Made by a program: the position numbers and the translations under genes. From positions 1-37,208 of the forward strand of contig CAJBLH010000179.1 of NCBI GenBank assembly GCA_903953895.1: 37,208 nucleotides of DNA, written 5' to 3'. Source of the stretch: an uncultured Desulfobacteraceae bacterium (GTDB lineage Bacteria; Desulfobacterota; Desulfobacteria; Desulfobacterales; Desulfatirhabdiaceae). Position 1 is the first letter of the stretch. The number at the start of each line of letters is the position of its first letter. Below, in pieces: positions 9,051 through 16,767 of the stretch. Below the pieces are notes generated by a model. The model had not been told where the DNA came from. It did no database searches and saw only the letters and a list, made by a program, of their open reading frames with translations.

Positions 9051-9083
9051 GCGATTTGCACTTTGCGATTTACACTTTGCGGA
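9051..9083. repeat. Short tandem repeat of 14 bases
   Basis: GCGATTTGCACTTT is followed directly by GCGATTTACACTTT and then GCG, giving a little over two copies of a 14-base unit with one difference. It lies in the non-coding stretch between the receiver-STAS gene and the sigma-54 activator gene. Confidence 0.6.
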
Positions 9084-9110
9084 AACCTGCGGGGAAACTC
9101 GGAGAACAGG

Positions 9111-9140
9111 ATTTCCCCCCCTTGGGGAAAGGGGGGGGGA
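9111..9140 (-). terminator. C/G-run hairpin after the receiver-STAS gene (possible terminator or dispersed repeat)
   Basis: Runs of seven C (9115-9121) and nine G (9131-9139) can form a strong stem just downstream of the stop at 9158, with TTTCCCC/GGGGAAA as an alternative pairing. No T-run follows on the minus strand. It could act as a terminator, or be one of the CCCCTTTCCCCAAGGGG-type repeats often seen scattered in deltaproteobacterial genomes; that last point is from memory and unverified here. Confidence 0.5.
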
Positions 9141-9157
9141 TAAAGGCATTATCATTA

Positions 9158-9895
9158 TCAAAAAGCGGCCTTGGCTTCTTCGACCGTGGCGTTGACGGTA
9201 AACCCGCTGGTTTCCTGAAACCCCTTGAGTTCATTACCGAGAGCCGGCGATCCAACGATTCTTAAGTGAATTTTGGATTTCACACAGTTCTGTACCAGCG
9301 CAAGTACAAATTTGATCATCAACATGTTGATCTCCTTAATTTTTCTGGTATCCAGAATCAGCTTGTTGCGGCCGGCGGTGGTCATAGATTTTAAAGACTG
9401 GACGAAATCGCCTTCAATCTCTGCAAAAACGACCCGATCGGATTTGTCGGGCAGGGCTATGATCTCGATGTCGCCATCAGTTGAAAAATACTGGCTGGCC
9501 GCGGGCGTATCCGCCACAATCTTGGGCTTCAGCGTGAATATTTTCATCACCCGTTCGATAAGCTGCTCTCCCTTGAACGGCTTGACCATATAATCCCGGA
9601 CGCCCATCTTGACAATCTGCATGACATTTTCCTTGCCGGATTCAGCGGTCAGCATGATGACCGGGATATCTTTCAAATCCGGCTGACCTTTGAGTTTGCC
9701 TAGCATCTCCACCCCATTCATCACCGGCATGGTAATATCCAGAACGATCAGATCCGGCTTGTCGCGGCTGGCGATGGACAGTCCTTCGATCCCGTTTTCC
9801 GCCTCCATGACTTCACAGTCATAAGCGGAAAAAGCTTTGCTTACAATTTTTCGAATGGTTTTGCTGTCATCGACAGCCAAAACTTTCAGTGTCAT
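9158..9895 (-). CDS. Response regulator: CheY-like receiver fused to a STAS-like domain
   Basis: The 245-residue protein has an N-terminal receiver (about 1-120) with the acidic pair DD at 9-10, the phosphoacceptor in LIVLDITMPVMNG and the conserved Lys in MVKPF. After a short linker, residues about 150-245 (beginning near RVVFAEIEGDF) resemble a STAS/anti-sigma-antagonist fold. The helix after the central strand (LILDTRKIKEINMLMIKFVLAL) lacks the Ser or Thr that is normally phosphorylated, so it probably works as a binding module rather than a kinase substrate. It is the last gene of the signalling cluster, 51 bases after cheX. Its partner is unknown. The receiver call is secure; the STAS call is less so. 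Confidence 0.82.
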   Translation of the reverse strand: MTLKVLAVDDSKTIRKIVSKAFSAYDCEVMEAENGIEGLSIASRDKPDLIVLDITMPVMNGVEMLGKLKGQPDLKDIPVIMLTAESGKENVMQIVKMGVRDYMVKPFKGEQLIERVMKIFTLKPKIVADTPAASQYFSTDGDIEIIALPDKSDRVVFAEIEGDFVQSLKSMTTAGRNKLILDTRKIKEINMLMIKFVLALVQNCVKSKIHLRIVGSPALGNELKGFQETSGFTVNATVEEAKAAF

Positions 9896-9946
9896 AAAAA
9901 TTCCTCCATTATCAAAAATATAGACAGTGCGAATTTCACGCCACCA

Positions 9947-10429
9947 TCAGGCGATAACCTTGACAAATACCTCGACCAAGGATAACTGCTCCTGCTGACC
10001 GAAAGTAATTTTTTCATGCCGCATCCATCCCTTGGATTCGATTTGAAAATCGCTTCCGGTCGTAACACTGGGAATCGACAGCACGCAAGGGAAACCGGCA
10101 TCGCACAATTTGGATTTCAAGTCTCCGCCGATCATGTTGCTGACCTCTCCAATAACATCATTTATTTCTTCATCATCTTCAACTTCATCGGGTTCCATTC
10201 CCAGCATGGCGGCAGTCATGATTTTGGCGAATTGCCGGGAAACATGGATACAGATACTTCCGATCACATCTCCGGTAAAACTGACACAACCGACAATCTT
10301 GCTGCCGGATAATTCCATTCCCGGTTCGGCGTTACCGATGTTCACCTCCATCGAGAGCATGGTATGAAATACGCTCCGGGTTGCAGTGGTACAAAATCCC
10401 TTCAAGTCCAATTTGCTAATATCCGTCAT
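9947..10429 (-). CDS. cheX: CheX-family phosphatase (CheC/CheX/FliY fold)
   Basis: The 160-residue protein matches CheX in size. It carries the phosphatase signature with Glu and Asn on one helix (DVIGEVSNMIGGDLK, E..N pattern, about residues 98-112), which inserts into CheY-P and speeds hydrolysis. FTGDVIGSICIHVS is the conserved beta-hairpin of the fold. The ATG at 10429 has a GGAGAT ribosome site; an upstream extension of 20 codons lacks one. It lies between a histidine kinase and a receiver protein, so its likely job is to reset one of the two receiver proteins encoded nearby. Confidence 0.88.
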   Translation of the reverse strand: MTDISKLDLKGFCTTATRSVFHTMLSMEVNIGNAEPGMELSGSKIVGCVSFTGDVIGSICIHVSRQFAKIMTAAMLGMEPDEVEDDEEINDVIGEVSNMIGGDLKSKLCDAGFPCVLSIPSVTTGSDFQIESKGWMRHEKITFGQQEQLSLVEVFVKVIA

Positions 10430-10498
10430 AAAATATCTCCAATCATTGATGATTGCCTGATAAAAATCAACATATCGATGAGATGGCAATCCATTGCG

Positions 10499-11791
10499 TC
10501 AAGAACACGGCAGTCGAACCGTAAAAGTTGTTCCCTGATTCGCCTGACTTTCAACCCGGATGGTTCCGCCATGATTCTGAATAATACCGTAACAGAGAGA
10601 CAATCCCAGGCCGGTTCCGTTCTTGGATACCTTGGTGGTGAAAAACGGGTCGAAAATTCTGTCGATGTCTGCTTGCGGTATGCCGTGTCCGGTATCGCAG
10701 AATTGAATTTCAATCCAGCCTGCGGCATCAACGTCCGTATTTTCGGATAGAATTCCCCGGGTGGAGACACGCAACCGCCCCCCACTCGGCATAGCGTCCC
10801 TGGCATTGGAGAGCATCATAAACATCACCTGAGACAAGGTATCGGCATTTCCCTGAATCATCGGCAGATCTTCTTGCAGATCCATCACATTCTGAATGTG
10901 ATCGTATCGGTTTTCGTGTTCGAAGAGCCCAAACGCCCGGCGGACCAGTTCATTGATCTGAACATTATCCTTGGTGGATCCGGCTGCCTGAGAAAACTGG
11001 TACAATCCGTTGACAATCCGGGAGATGCGATCGATCTGCTCACTCATGACGGTTAGATACCGTGCGGTTCGCTCGTCTGCATTCCCGTTCAGATTCAGCA
11101 TTTGTACGTATCCGGAAAGAATGTTGAGAGGGTTTAAAATTTCATGCGAGGCGCCGGCGGTCAGCCGTCCGATGGATGCCAGTTTTTCCGCCTGAAGAAT
11201 CTGGTTCTGCGCTTTTCGAAGCGATTCATGTTCTCTTCTAAGCCGGTCGTACAACAAGGAGTTTTCCATAACCAGCGAGCATTGCTTGGCAAGCATGGCC
11301 AGAAGCTTCATATTCTCCTGGGTAATCGCACTTTCTTCGATCCCCGTAACGATCAGCGCCACGCCCAATGTCTGTTTGGCCGTAACCAGCGGCAGCATGA
11401 TGACTGTTTTGTTGTTTTTAAGCACCAGGGCAGGCAGCAGGGCGGGTTTGCGGCGATTGATAATCCAGGAAAACATGCCGCACTCGATCTGGTGTTCGAT
11501 TTCACTGCGGAAAATGCCTTCCATCGACAGGGGTGAAGCGATTTTCAGCACGAATTCAAGGCTCTGGTCATCCACCATGAACAAGGCGCAGCCTTCCATA
11601 TTGATCGAGTTCTGAATTTCGTGAAAAAAGACATGCCATATCTGGTTGATGTTGGCCGTTATCTCGATTTTATCCTGCAGTTGAGATATTTCCTCGATCT
11701 GATCGATAAATTCCAGGATGGCCTGGTATCCCTTTTCCATCAGAGCGATTTTCTTTTCGGTATTCTCGATGTTCGGATCGCTGTCGGCCAT
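10499..11791 (-). CDS. Soluble sensor histidine kinase with GAF domain
   Basis: The 430-residue protein has no membrane segment. After an N-terminal helix comes a GAF-like sensory domain (about 30-190), then a coiled linker and a HisKA domain with phosphoacceptor His in GASHEILNPLN (about residue 216). The ATPase domain follows, with N box (MLSNARDAMPSGG), G1 box (FCDTGHGIPQADI), F box (FDPFFTTK) and G2 (GTGLGLSLCYGI). It resembles NtrB/AtoS-type kinases. A GTG lies immediately before the chosen ATG and cannot be excluded. It begins 5 bases after the HDOD stop. The natural targets are the receiver proteins encoded at 13000 and 9158, or the flagellar sigma-54 system; this is inferred from neighbourhood only. 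Confidence 0.9.
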   Translation of the reverse strand: MADSDPNIENTEKKIALMEKGYQAILEFIDQIEEISQLQDKIEITANINQIWHVFFHEIQNSINMEGCALFMVDDQSLEFVLKIASPLSMEGIFRSEIEHQIECGMFSWIINRRKPALLPALVLKNNKTVIMLPLVTAKQTLGVALIVTGIEESAITQENMKLLAMLAKQCSLVMENSLLYDRLRREHESLRKAQNQILQAEKLASIGRLTAGASHEILNPLNILSGYVQMLNLNGNADERTARYLTVMSEQIDRISRIVNGLYQFSQAAGSTKDNVQINELVRRAFGLFEHENRYDHIQNVMDLQEDLPMIQGNADTLSQVMFMMLSNARDAMPSGGRLRVSTRGILSENTDVDAAGWIEIQFCDTGHGIPQADIDRIFDPFFTTKVSKNGTGLGLSLCYGIIQNHGGTIRVESQANQGTTFTVRLPCS

Positions 11792-11796
11792 CACCG

Positions 11797-12648
11797 TTAC
11801 CCGGTCACTACCCAGTTGATGTCTTGAAACTCCCTTTCCATTTCCTGTAAAATCGGCTCCAGCACATTGGGTTTCAGCTTCAGGGATGCCCAGGCTTCGG
11901 CATTCAGCACCGGCATTTTATTGTCTCCCCCGGACCCCAGGTCGATGGACCGGCACAGAATATCCGCCACATGAATGATCGATGTTTCCTGAATAAACCG
12001 TCCGGACTGTTCCGGATGGTGGTGGTGTTCCAGAATATTCACCAGTTTCAGGGGCAGGTTCCACTTTTCCGCCAGGAGTTTGCCCACCGCCGGATGGGTA
12101 AAGCCCATCACCTCTTCCTCGGCGACAATCATCAGGATATCGCGGGTTTTCACCACGTCGCGAATCGCTGTAAAGTCATCGGGCAGAAACAGCATTTCAA
12201 CGATTTTTCCGATATCATGAAGCAGGCCGGAGACAAAGAGCTCTTCCACTTTTTCATAGCGCAGATAGGTGCCGATTACCTTGGCCCCGATGGCGCAGCC
12301 CAGGGAATGGTCCCAGAAACTTTCCTGGATGATCCGGTTTTCCCGATACCGGCTCGAAAACATGTCAAATACCGATGTGGTCAAGAGGAGATTTCGGATG
12401 GCATCGAACCCCAGCAATACGATGGCGCCGGTAATGGTGGATATTTTCTGGGGAAAACCATAAAAGGAAGAATTCACGAGTTTCAACAGGCGGGCGGTCA
12501 GCACCTGATCGTCGGTGATGACACTGGACAGATCTCTGGCCGAGGATTTGGGATTATTGACCAGCTCCGTAATTTTCAACACCGTCCGAGGAAGTGTCGG
12601 CAAATCGTCGATCTGGTTGATGATGCGTTTAAGCTTATTGGGCACCAT
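11797..12648 (-). CDS. HDOD-domain signalling protein
   Basis: The 283-residue protein is an HDOD domain (an HD-related output domain without cyclic-nucleotide hydrolysis). The opening LPTLPRTVLKITELVNNP and ITDDQVLTARLLKLVNSSFYG are typical. The HD-like GLLHDIGK (about residue 155) and EHHHHP segments are retained. The chosen ATG at 12648 lies within the last bases of the upstream gene (14-base overlap, out of frame), which implies coupling. An alternative upstream Met at 12696 would extend it by 16 residues inside the preceding gene. HDOD proteins commonly sit in chemotaxis and motility clusters, but no biochemical role can be read from the sequence. Confidence 0.9.
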   Translation of the reverse strand: MVPNKLKRIINQIDDLPTLPRTVLKITELVNNPKSSARDLSSVITDDQVLTARLLKLVNSSFYGFPQKISTITGAIVLLGFDAIRNLLLTTSVFDMFSSRYRENRIIQESFWDHSLGCAIGAKVIGTYLRYEKVEELFVSGLLHDIGKIVEMLFLPDDFTAIRDVVKTRDILMIVAEEEVMGFTHPAVGKLLAEKWNLPLKLVNILEHHHHPEQSGRFIQETSIIHVADILCRSIDLGSGGDNKMPVLNAEAWASLKLKPNVLEPILQEMEREFQDINWVVTG

Positions 12649-12985
12649 GTTGCTTTTCTTTTTTCTGCACTCGTTTTTCCAGAAGATTTCCGGCAATCCG
12701 CAGAATCTCTTCCATCAACGGATCGGCAATCGTTTCGGAAAACTTGGTCCGCAGGGCGTCATCAATAGATGCTCGCAGCTCGTTTTCAGGATTCATGAAT
12801 GCGGCGGGATTTTCGCCGACCGCCTCATCGATCCAGATTTCATGAATGCCCCATGATTTCAAGATATGGATATTTTTTTCGGTCAGCCGGACATCCGATT
12901 TCAGCAGCAACCGGTCCTGCAGAGTGGAAACCGATTTTGCCAGCATCATTCCCGGCTTTGCTTGGTCGAGATCAATCAGGTGCAT
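12635..12985 (-). CDS. Small HD-GYP-N-like (DUF3391-like) protein
   Basis: The 116-residue protein has a first half that follows the pattern of the domain preceding HD-GYP phosphodiesterases: a GMMLAKSV strand, LLLKSDVRLTEKNI, then HILKSWGIHEIWI. The HD-GYP catalytic domain is absent, and the second half is a charged helix. The ATG at 12985 has a GAGAGG site 6 bases before it; an ATG at 12991 is too close to that site. It lies between a receiver gene and the HDOD gene, with which it overlaps, so the two probably work together. Function unknown. Confidence 0.7.
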   Translation of the reverse strand: MHLIDLDQAKPGMMLAKSVSTLQDRLLLKSDVRLTEKNIHILKSWGIHEIWIDEAVGENPAAFMNPENELRASIDDALRTKFSETIADPLMEEILRIAGNLLEKRVQKKEKQHGAQ

Positions 12986-12999
12986 GCCCATCCTCTCTT

Positions 13000-13374
13000 C
13001 TATCTTTTCTCGGGAGGCTGCAGCGATTTCAGGGTTTCCACCAGATGTTTCAGATTCATGGGCTTTTGCAGATAATGGTCGGCCCCCAACCGAAGCGCCT
13101 CGTTCACGGTTTCCGGATCTCCATAAGCGGACAGCATGATTACCCCAATGGCTTTATTTTTCTCTTTGATGGATTTCAGCACCTCCATGCCGCCCATCCC
13201 CGGCATCCGGATATCCAGAATGACGATGTGGGGCGGAGTTTGCTGAATCGCAGAAATCGCATCTTCGCCGTTTGAAACAGCCGCCACCTCGTACCCGATG
13301 ATGGACAGATATTCCTTCAACAATTCCCCGACAAACAGCTCATCATCGACAACCAGCACCCTGATTTGTTCCAT
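13000..13374 (-). CDS. CheY-like single-domain response regulator
   Basis: The 124-residue protein is a complete receiver: acidic DDE near residue 10, phosphoacceptor in VILDIRMPGMGG (about 54), Ser/Thr switch in VIMLSAYGD and Lys in LQKPMNL (about 104). There is no output domain. It leads the signalling run 13374-9158, which is nearly gapless. It could be phosphorylated by the GAF histidine kinase and dephosphorylated by CheX of the same cluster. No CheA is present in the window. Confidence 0.92.
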   Translation of the reverse strand: MEQIRVLVVDDELFVGELLKEYLSIIGYEVAAVSNGEDAISAIQQTPPHIVILDIRMPGMGGMEVLKSIKEKNKAIGVIMLSAYGDPETVNEALRLGADHYLQKPMNLKHLVETLKSLQPPEKR

Positions 13375-13442
13375 TTACCAAAATTTCCTTACCCGTATCA
13401 GAAACATATGAACAGCAGGTTATTTATCACCCTGAAATATAT

Positions 13443-13566
13443 AACCACGAGATACACGAAATACACGAAAGAAACAATAAGGGTCTTTACCGTGAGACGT
13501 GAATTTTTATTCATGGGGACGACATTGCGACAATACCTTGGGTTTAACCACGGAACACAGAACACT
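13443..13566. repeat. Dispersed-type repeat with the ACCACG...ACACGAA motif
   Basis: A stretch beginning aaccacgagatacacgaaat and continuing acacgaaa carries reiterated TACACGAAA units near 13446-13473, and a related ttaaccacggaacacagaa follows near 13543-13561. This ACCACGAAG-TACACGAAG pattern is known to me as a frequent non-coding repeat in many bacterial genomes, where it is often mis-called as short proteins. The 362-base space 13375-13736 holds this, a palindrome, and no gene that I can support. Confidence 0.5.
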
Positions 13567-13708
13567 CGGAGGCAGTAGCAATGTTATGAATGAAAAAAGA
13601 AACAACTTGGATAGGAACGGATTATCATGGATGACAATCCATTATCAAGACAAAAACAGGCAGGAAGAATGAAACCGAACACAAATAAAATGGCAGACGC
13701 GATCGGCT

Positions 13709-13730
13709 GCACCACGCTGCAGCGTGGTGC
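13709..13730. repeat. Perfect 22-base palindrome downstream of flaG
   Basis: The arms GCACCACGCTG / CAGCGTGGTGC are perfectly complementary with no spacer, centred at 13719/13720, starting 7 bases after the flaG stop. No T-run follows on the minus strand, so it is at best an imperfect terminator. A protein-binding site or repeat remnant is possible. Confidence 0.65.
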
Positions 13731-13736
13731 CGTAAG

Positions 13737-14207
13737 TTACACTTTTTTATCGAACAGAATCCCGATCATCTGATCCATTTTTTCGACAAAATCCAGAAAC
13801 TCTTCGCTGGGGATTTCCCGGATAACTTTATCGGTACCTTTTTCAACCACCTTTATGATTATTTTCCCGGAATCCTTGTACTGGGAAAACTGCAATCCGA
13901 CTTCCTGCATCAGATTGACTTTGTTTTCCAGAGCCTTCAGCAGATCCGGCATGGCATCTTTATTACTTTCAGACGGTTTCTGCTGATCCCTGATCTTTTC
14001 GTCGATCTGATCCTTGATCTTTTCATCGAGACGTTCCTGGTTTTTTGAACCAATTTGATCACGAGTTTTCAAATCAACCTGGTCGGAGGATTGAACCGGA
14101 TTGACACCGGATTTATCCGAAGCAGACGACGTCGGATTTCCCATGGAGGTTATATCTACATAACCGGTTTGAAACCGTTGAACTTTAAGCGATTGGGTTG
14201 CTTCCAT
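13737..14207 (-). CDS. flaG: FlaG family flagellar protein
   Basis: The 156-residue protein ends in the FlaG domain: LQFSQYKDSGKIIIKVVEKG, then IREIPSEEFLDFVEKMDQMIGILFD. The first 85 residues are low-complexity and highly charged, with a run of repeated DEKIKDQ/DEKIRDQ units. FlaG affects filament length in several genera; its mechanism is not settled. The ATG at 14207 has a GGAGG ribosome site 5 bases away, so I prefer it to an upstream alternative. It is the last gene of the fliD-fliS-fliT-flaG run. Confidence 0.88.
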   Translation of the reverse strand: MEATQSLKVQRFQTGYVDITSMGNPTSSASDKSGVNPVQSSDQVDLKTRDQIGSKNQERLDEKIKDQIDEKIRDQQKPSESNKDAMPDLLKALENKVNLMQEVGLQFSQYKDSGKIIIKVVEKGTDKVIREIPSEEFLDFVEKMDQMIGILFDKKV

Positions 14208-14217
14208 ACTGCCTCCG

Positions 14218-14508
14218 TTATGTGCTGTAAGCACGCGCCAACTTTCTGCCGTCCACAACCTCTTTCATGCGGACAGATATTTCCTGCTGACAATGCTGAA
14301 CTTCCGATATCACATCCGATACCCGGCGGTCAAGCGCCTGAAGCTGTTCGGCAAGATGACCATCTGAAGGAATACCGGCTTTTTGGAAATCTTCTATCAG
14401 CGCGTCCTGCTCTTCAGATAGAAGGCACAGGACATCGGGATCGGGATCGCCATCCTTCAACGCTAGACAGACCCGGTCCGTAAATACAGCCAGCCTCTGA
14501 TAAATCAT
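14218..14508 (-). CDS. FliT-like small flagellar chaperone
   Basis: The 96-residue protein is helical, acidic and glutamine-rich, as FliT/FlgN-type chaperones are, and sits immediately after fliS and before flaG. In other flagellar clusters this slot is filled by FliT, which binds FliD and keeps it export-competent. Sequence alone does not prove it. The frame is open from a TTG at 14529 that overlaps fliS by 11 bases; I take the ATG at 14508, 10 bases after the fliS stop. The start is uncertain. Confidence 0.6.
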   Translation of the reverse strand: MIYQRLAVFTDRVCLALKDGDPDPDVLCLLSEEQDALIEDFQKAGIPSDGHLAEQLQALDRRVSDVISEVQHCQQEISVRMKEVVDGRKLARAYST

Positions 14509-14518
14509 TTCATGAGGA

Positions 14519-14968
14519 TCAGGCTGCAATGCAGAGTCCCTTCTGATCAGCAGGTGAATCGGACTGCTGCTGTACGTGATCAGAGGATACTTCCGATGTC
14601 AACTGCTTCAATGCCTCGGTAAAGCCTTCCTTGATCGGTAAAAGCAGATTTTCCACTTCGACCAGTATCTGGCTGTCGTTTTTCAGGTTGGCCTTTGTCA
14701 GGCGGCCCAGGATATATTGGTAGAGGAGCGAAAGGTTCTCTGCCAGATTGCCACCTATTTCCCGGTCTAACGCACTGTCCAACTCGGTAATGATGGCTAC
14801 CACCTTGGAGATGTTCTCTCCCTTGATCCTCAAGTTGCCAGCTTCGATCGCGGCCCGTGCAACCTGAACAAACCGCACGGTTCCGTCCAGAAGTTTAACC
14901 AGAATCACTTCCTTGCTGTCGATTGCCGTGGCCACTCGGTTGTAAGCACTGTACCCTGTATATGTCAT
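14519..14968 (-). CDS. fliS: Flagellin export chaperone FliS
   Basis: The 149-residue four-helix protein opens with the conserved YNRVATAIDSKEVILVKLLDG. It continues KGENISKVVAIITELDSALDREIGG and NLSLLYQYILGRL, the FliS family landmarks. FliS binds the C-terminal disordered region of newly made flagellin and prevents premature polymerisation. The C-terminal 25 residues (from EVSSDHVQQQSDS) are extra and low-complexity. A GAGGGG ribosome site precedes the ATG. It follows fliD by 20 bases. Confidence 0.95.
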   Translation of the reverse strand: MTYTGYSAYNRVATAIDSKEVILVKLLDGTVRFVQVARAAIEAGNLRIKGENISKVVAIITELDSALDREIGGNLAENLSLLYQYILGRLTKANLKNDSQILVEVENLLLPIKEGFTEALKQLTSEVSSDHVQQQSDSPADQKGLCIAA

Positions 14969-14988
14969 AAAGTCCCCTCAATATCCTT

Positions 14989-16644
14989 TTATTTCCCTGT
15001 ACCCCAACTGTTTTGAATCTGTTCAAGACCTGCGGTTACTGAATCGGATAAGGTCTGATACTTCCCCAATATCGTTTCCAAGGCGGTAAACTGGGTACGC
15101 AAGCGGGTTTCGGATCGGGTCAGGCGGGTATTGAGCCTAGCGATCTGATCATCCATACCATCGATGCTTCCTTCAAGCCCCTTTGTTCGCACCGCCAGCA
15201 TACCAGTACTGGTATCCAGCATTTTATCAACCGAACTGACCATCCGGGTAGCAAAACCCGTACTGGTTTGTGTAAAAAAATTGGCCACATCCTCGAAATT
15301 GTCTTTAAGTTTGGCTTTGAATACCGTTGAATCCAGCACAGCTTTACCGTCTTCATCGGTGGAAACGCCAAAGTCCACCAGACGGTTCAACCCTGACGAA
15401 AGTCCGGAAACGGAATTAGAAAAAAGGCTTCGCACATCGCTTTGCATCCGCCGGGTCGTCGAATCGCCAAACAGCATGCCGGTTACTTTGGTTTTCGAGT
15501 CATAACTCTGCAAATTATTCAAGGAATCCATCAACCCATTATATGCATCCAGAAAAGCGTTTATCCGTGTGGTAAAAAGATCGTCACTGCGCGCAACCGA
15601 GGCAGTTACAGGCTTTGCCATATCGGCAGATTTCAGGTTGAGTGTTATCCCCTTGATGACATCGTCGATGGTATTGGTGGAACGAAGGATATTGGTTACG
15701 CCATCTACGCTGATATCTGCGTCTGCAGCATCAACAGACGTAAATTTTGAACTGCCTGTGCCTGAGTAGGTGCCGACCGTTAACCCTGTATTCGTTGTCG
15801 TTCCACCTATGATTAAATCATCACCCGTAGAATTGCTCAACAAAAGAGAGCCGTCTGTTTGCAATGTGGCTGTAACACCAGACACATCCTGGTTGATATT
15901 GTCAATCAACGTCGCCATGTCTGCAGAATCGGACACCGTCACCCCATTGATAGTCAGGCCACTTGTAACGCCACTGCCTCCGGTTTCACCCTGGTAAGAG
16001 GTAGCAGTGTCTGTGTAAACCAGACTGGAAAGACCGGTGGAATCCAGATTTGAAGCAAGTTTCGGATCACTGGTGCCGTCTTCTGTCACCGTCAATTTAA
16101 TGACATTGTCCGCCCCGGTCTCTTTTCCGGTCAGGGTTAAATAACTCTTGTTGCCATCATAGATCGTGGCAGCATAAATCCCCATATCTTCCGCGTTAAT
16201 GGCATCTGCGATATCGGAAATCGTGCTGGTATCGCTTACATCGATATCCGCCGTGGTACTGCCTATCGATAAATGGATGGCGCCTTTGCCGACAGCCCCT
16301 GAAAATCCAGCTTTACTGGTCAATTGATGCGCTGATGCCAGACTGTTTACGGTTATGGTGTGATTGCCCGCCGCAGCCGTACTTGCTGCATCAATCGTCA
16401 ACAGACTGGTGTTACTGGAGGATGCGGAAAAGTTTGTAATATCCGATAAGCCATCCAGATTTTTCGCAGCAGTTCTCAAGGTTTTCAGGCTTCCCTGAAG
16501 GGTGGCGTAAGCGGATATCTTAACCTGATAGGCAGTCTGTTTCTGCTGAAGCTGCGTAATGGGTCTTTTCTGCAGTTGCACCAGTTGGCTGATGACGCTA
16601 TCGGTATCCATCCCTGAAATCAGACCGCCGACTGTTATTCCCAT
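14989..16644 (-). CDS. fliD: Flagellar filament cap protein FliD
   Basis: The 551-residue protein begins with the FliD N-terminal domain (GGLISGMDTDSVISQLVQLQ, then KRPITQLQQKQTAYQ). It ends in the FliD C-terminal coiled coil (ARLNTRLTRSETRLRTQFTAL, then LGKYQ). A flagellin-IN-type segment (GVTATLQTDGSLLLSNSTG) is present in the middle. FliD caps the growing filament and helps insert flagellin. The ATG has a GGGGG ribosome site. It stands 123 bases after fliC, from which a hairpin separates it. Confidence 0.95.
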   Translation of the reverse strand: MGITVGGLISGMDTDSVISQLVQLQKRPITQLQQKQTAYQVKISAYATLQGSLKTLRTAAKNLDGLSDITNFSASSSNTSLLTIDAASTAAAGNHTITVNSLASAHQLTSKAGFSGAVGKGAIHLSIGSTTADIDVSDTSTISDIADAINAEDMGIYAATIYDGNKSYLTLTGKETGADNVIKLTVTEDGTSDPKLASNLDSTGLSSLVYTDTATSYQGETGGSGVTSGLTINGVTVSDSADMATLIDNINQDVSGVTATLQTDGSLLLSNSTGDDLIIGGTTTNTGLTVGTYSGTGSSKFTSVDAADADISVDGVTNILRSTNTIDDVIKGITLNLKSADMAKPVTASVARSDDLFTTRINAFLDAYNGLMDSLNNLQSYDSKTKVTGMLFGDSTTRRMQSDVRSLFSNSVSGLSSGLNRLVDFGVSTDEDGKAVLDSTVFKAKLKDNFEDVANFFTQTSTGFATRMVSSVDKMLDTSTGMLAVRTKGLEGSIDGMDDQIARLNTRLTRSETRLRTQFTALETILGKYQTLSDSVTAGLEQIQNSWGTGK

Positions 16645-16722
16645 AATACGTTCCCCCTTCTATAGCAGCACCCGAGAAAACCGCAACAATTTATAATGAA
16701 CCACATACTACCCGAATACAAC

Positions 16723-16743
16723 CCCCCCGATAAAACCGGGGGG
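16723..16743 (-). terminator. Hairpin terminator-like structure between fliC and fliD
   Basis: On the minus strand CCCCCCG / CGGGGGG form a 7-bp GC stem around a 7-base loop (GTTTTAT), 24 bases after the fliC stop. The following GTTGTATT is only a weak U-tract. It probably terminates or attenuates the highly expressed fliC transcript before fliD. Confidence 0.7.
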
Positions 16744-16767
16744 ATTTTCCAGAGTAAAGATTTTAAT

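Noticed and set aside
13443-13478. Reiterated ACACGAAA units considered as a CRISPR array
   Set aside because: Units are directly adjacent with no spacers of constant length and are too short; no cas gene is present.
13715-13732. Sigma-54-like minus-strand sequence CGGCACCACGCTGCAG
   Set aside because: GG and GC are only 9 bases apart instead of 10, it lies inside the perfect palindrome, and the next minus-strand start is over 300 bases away.
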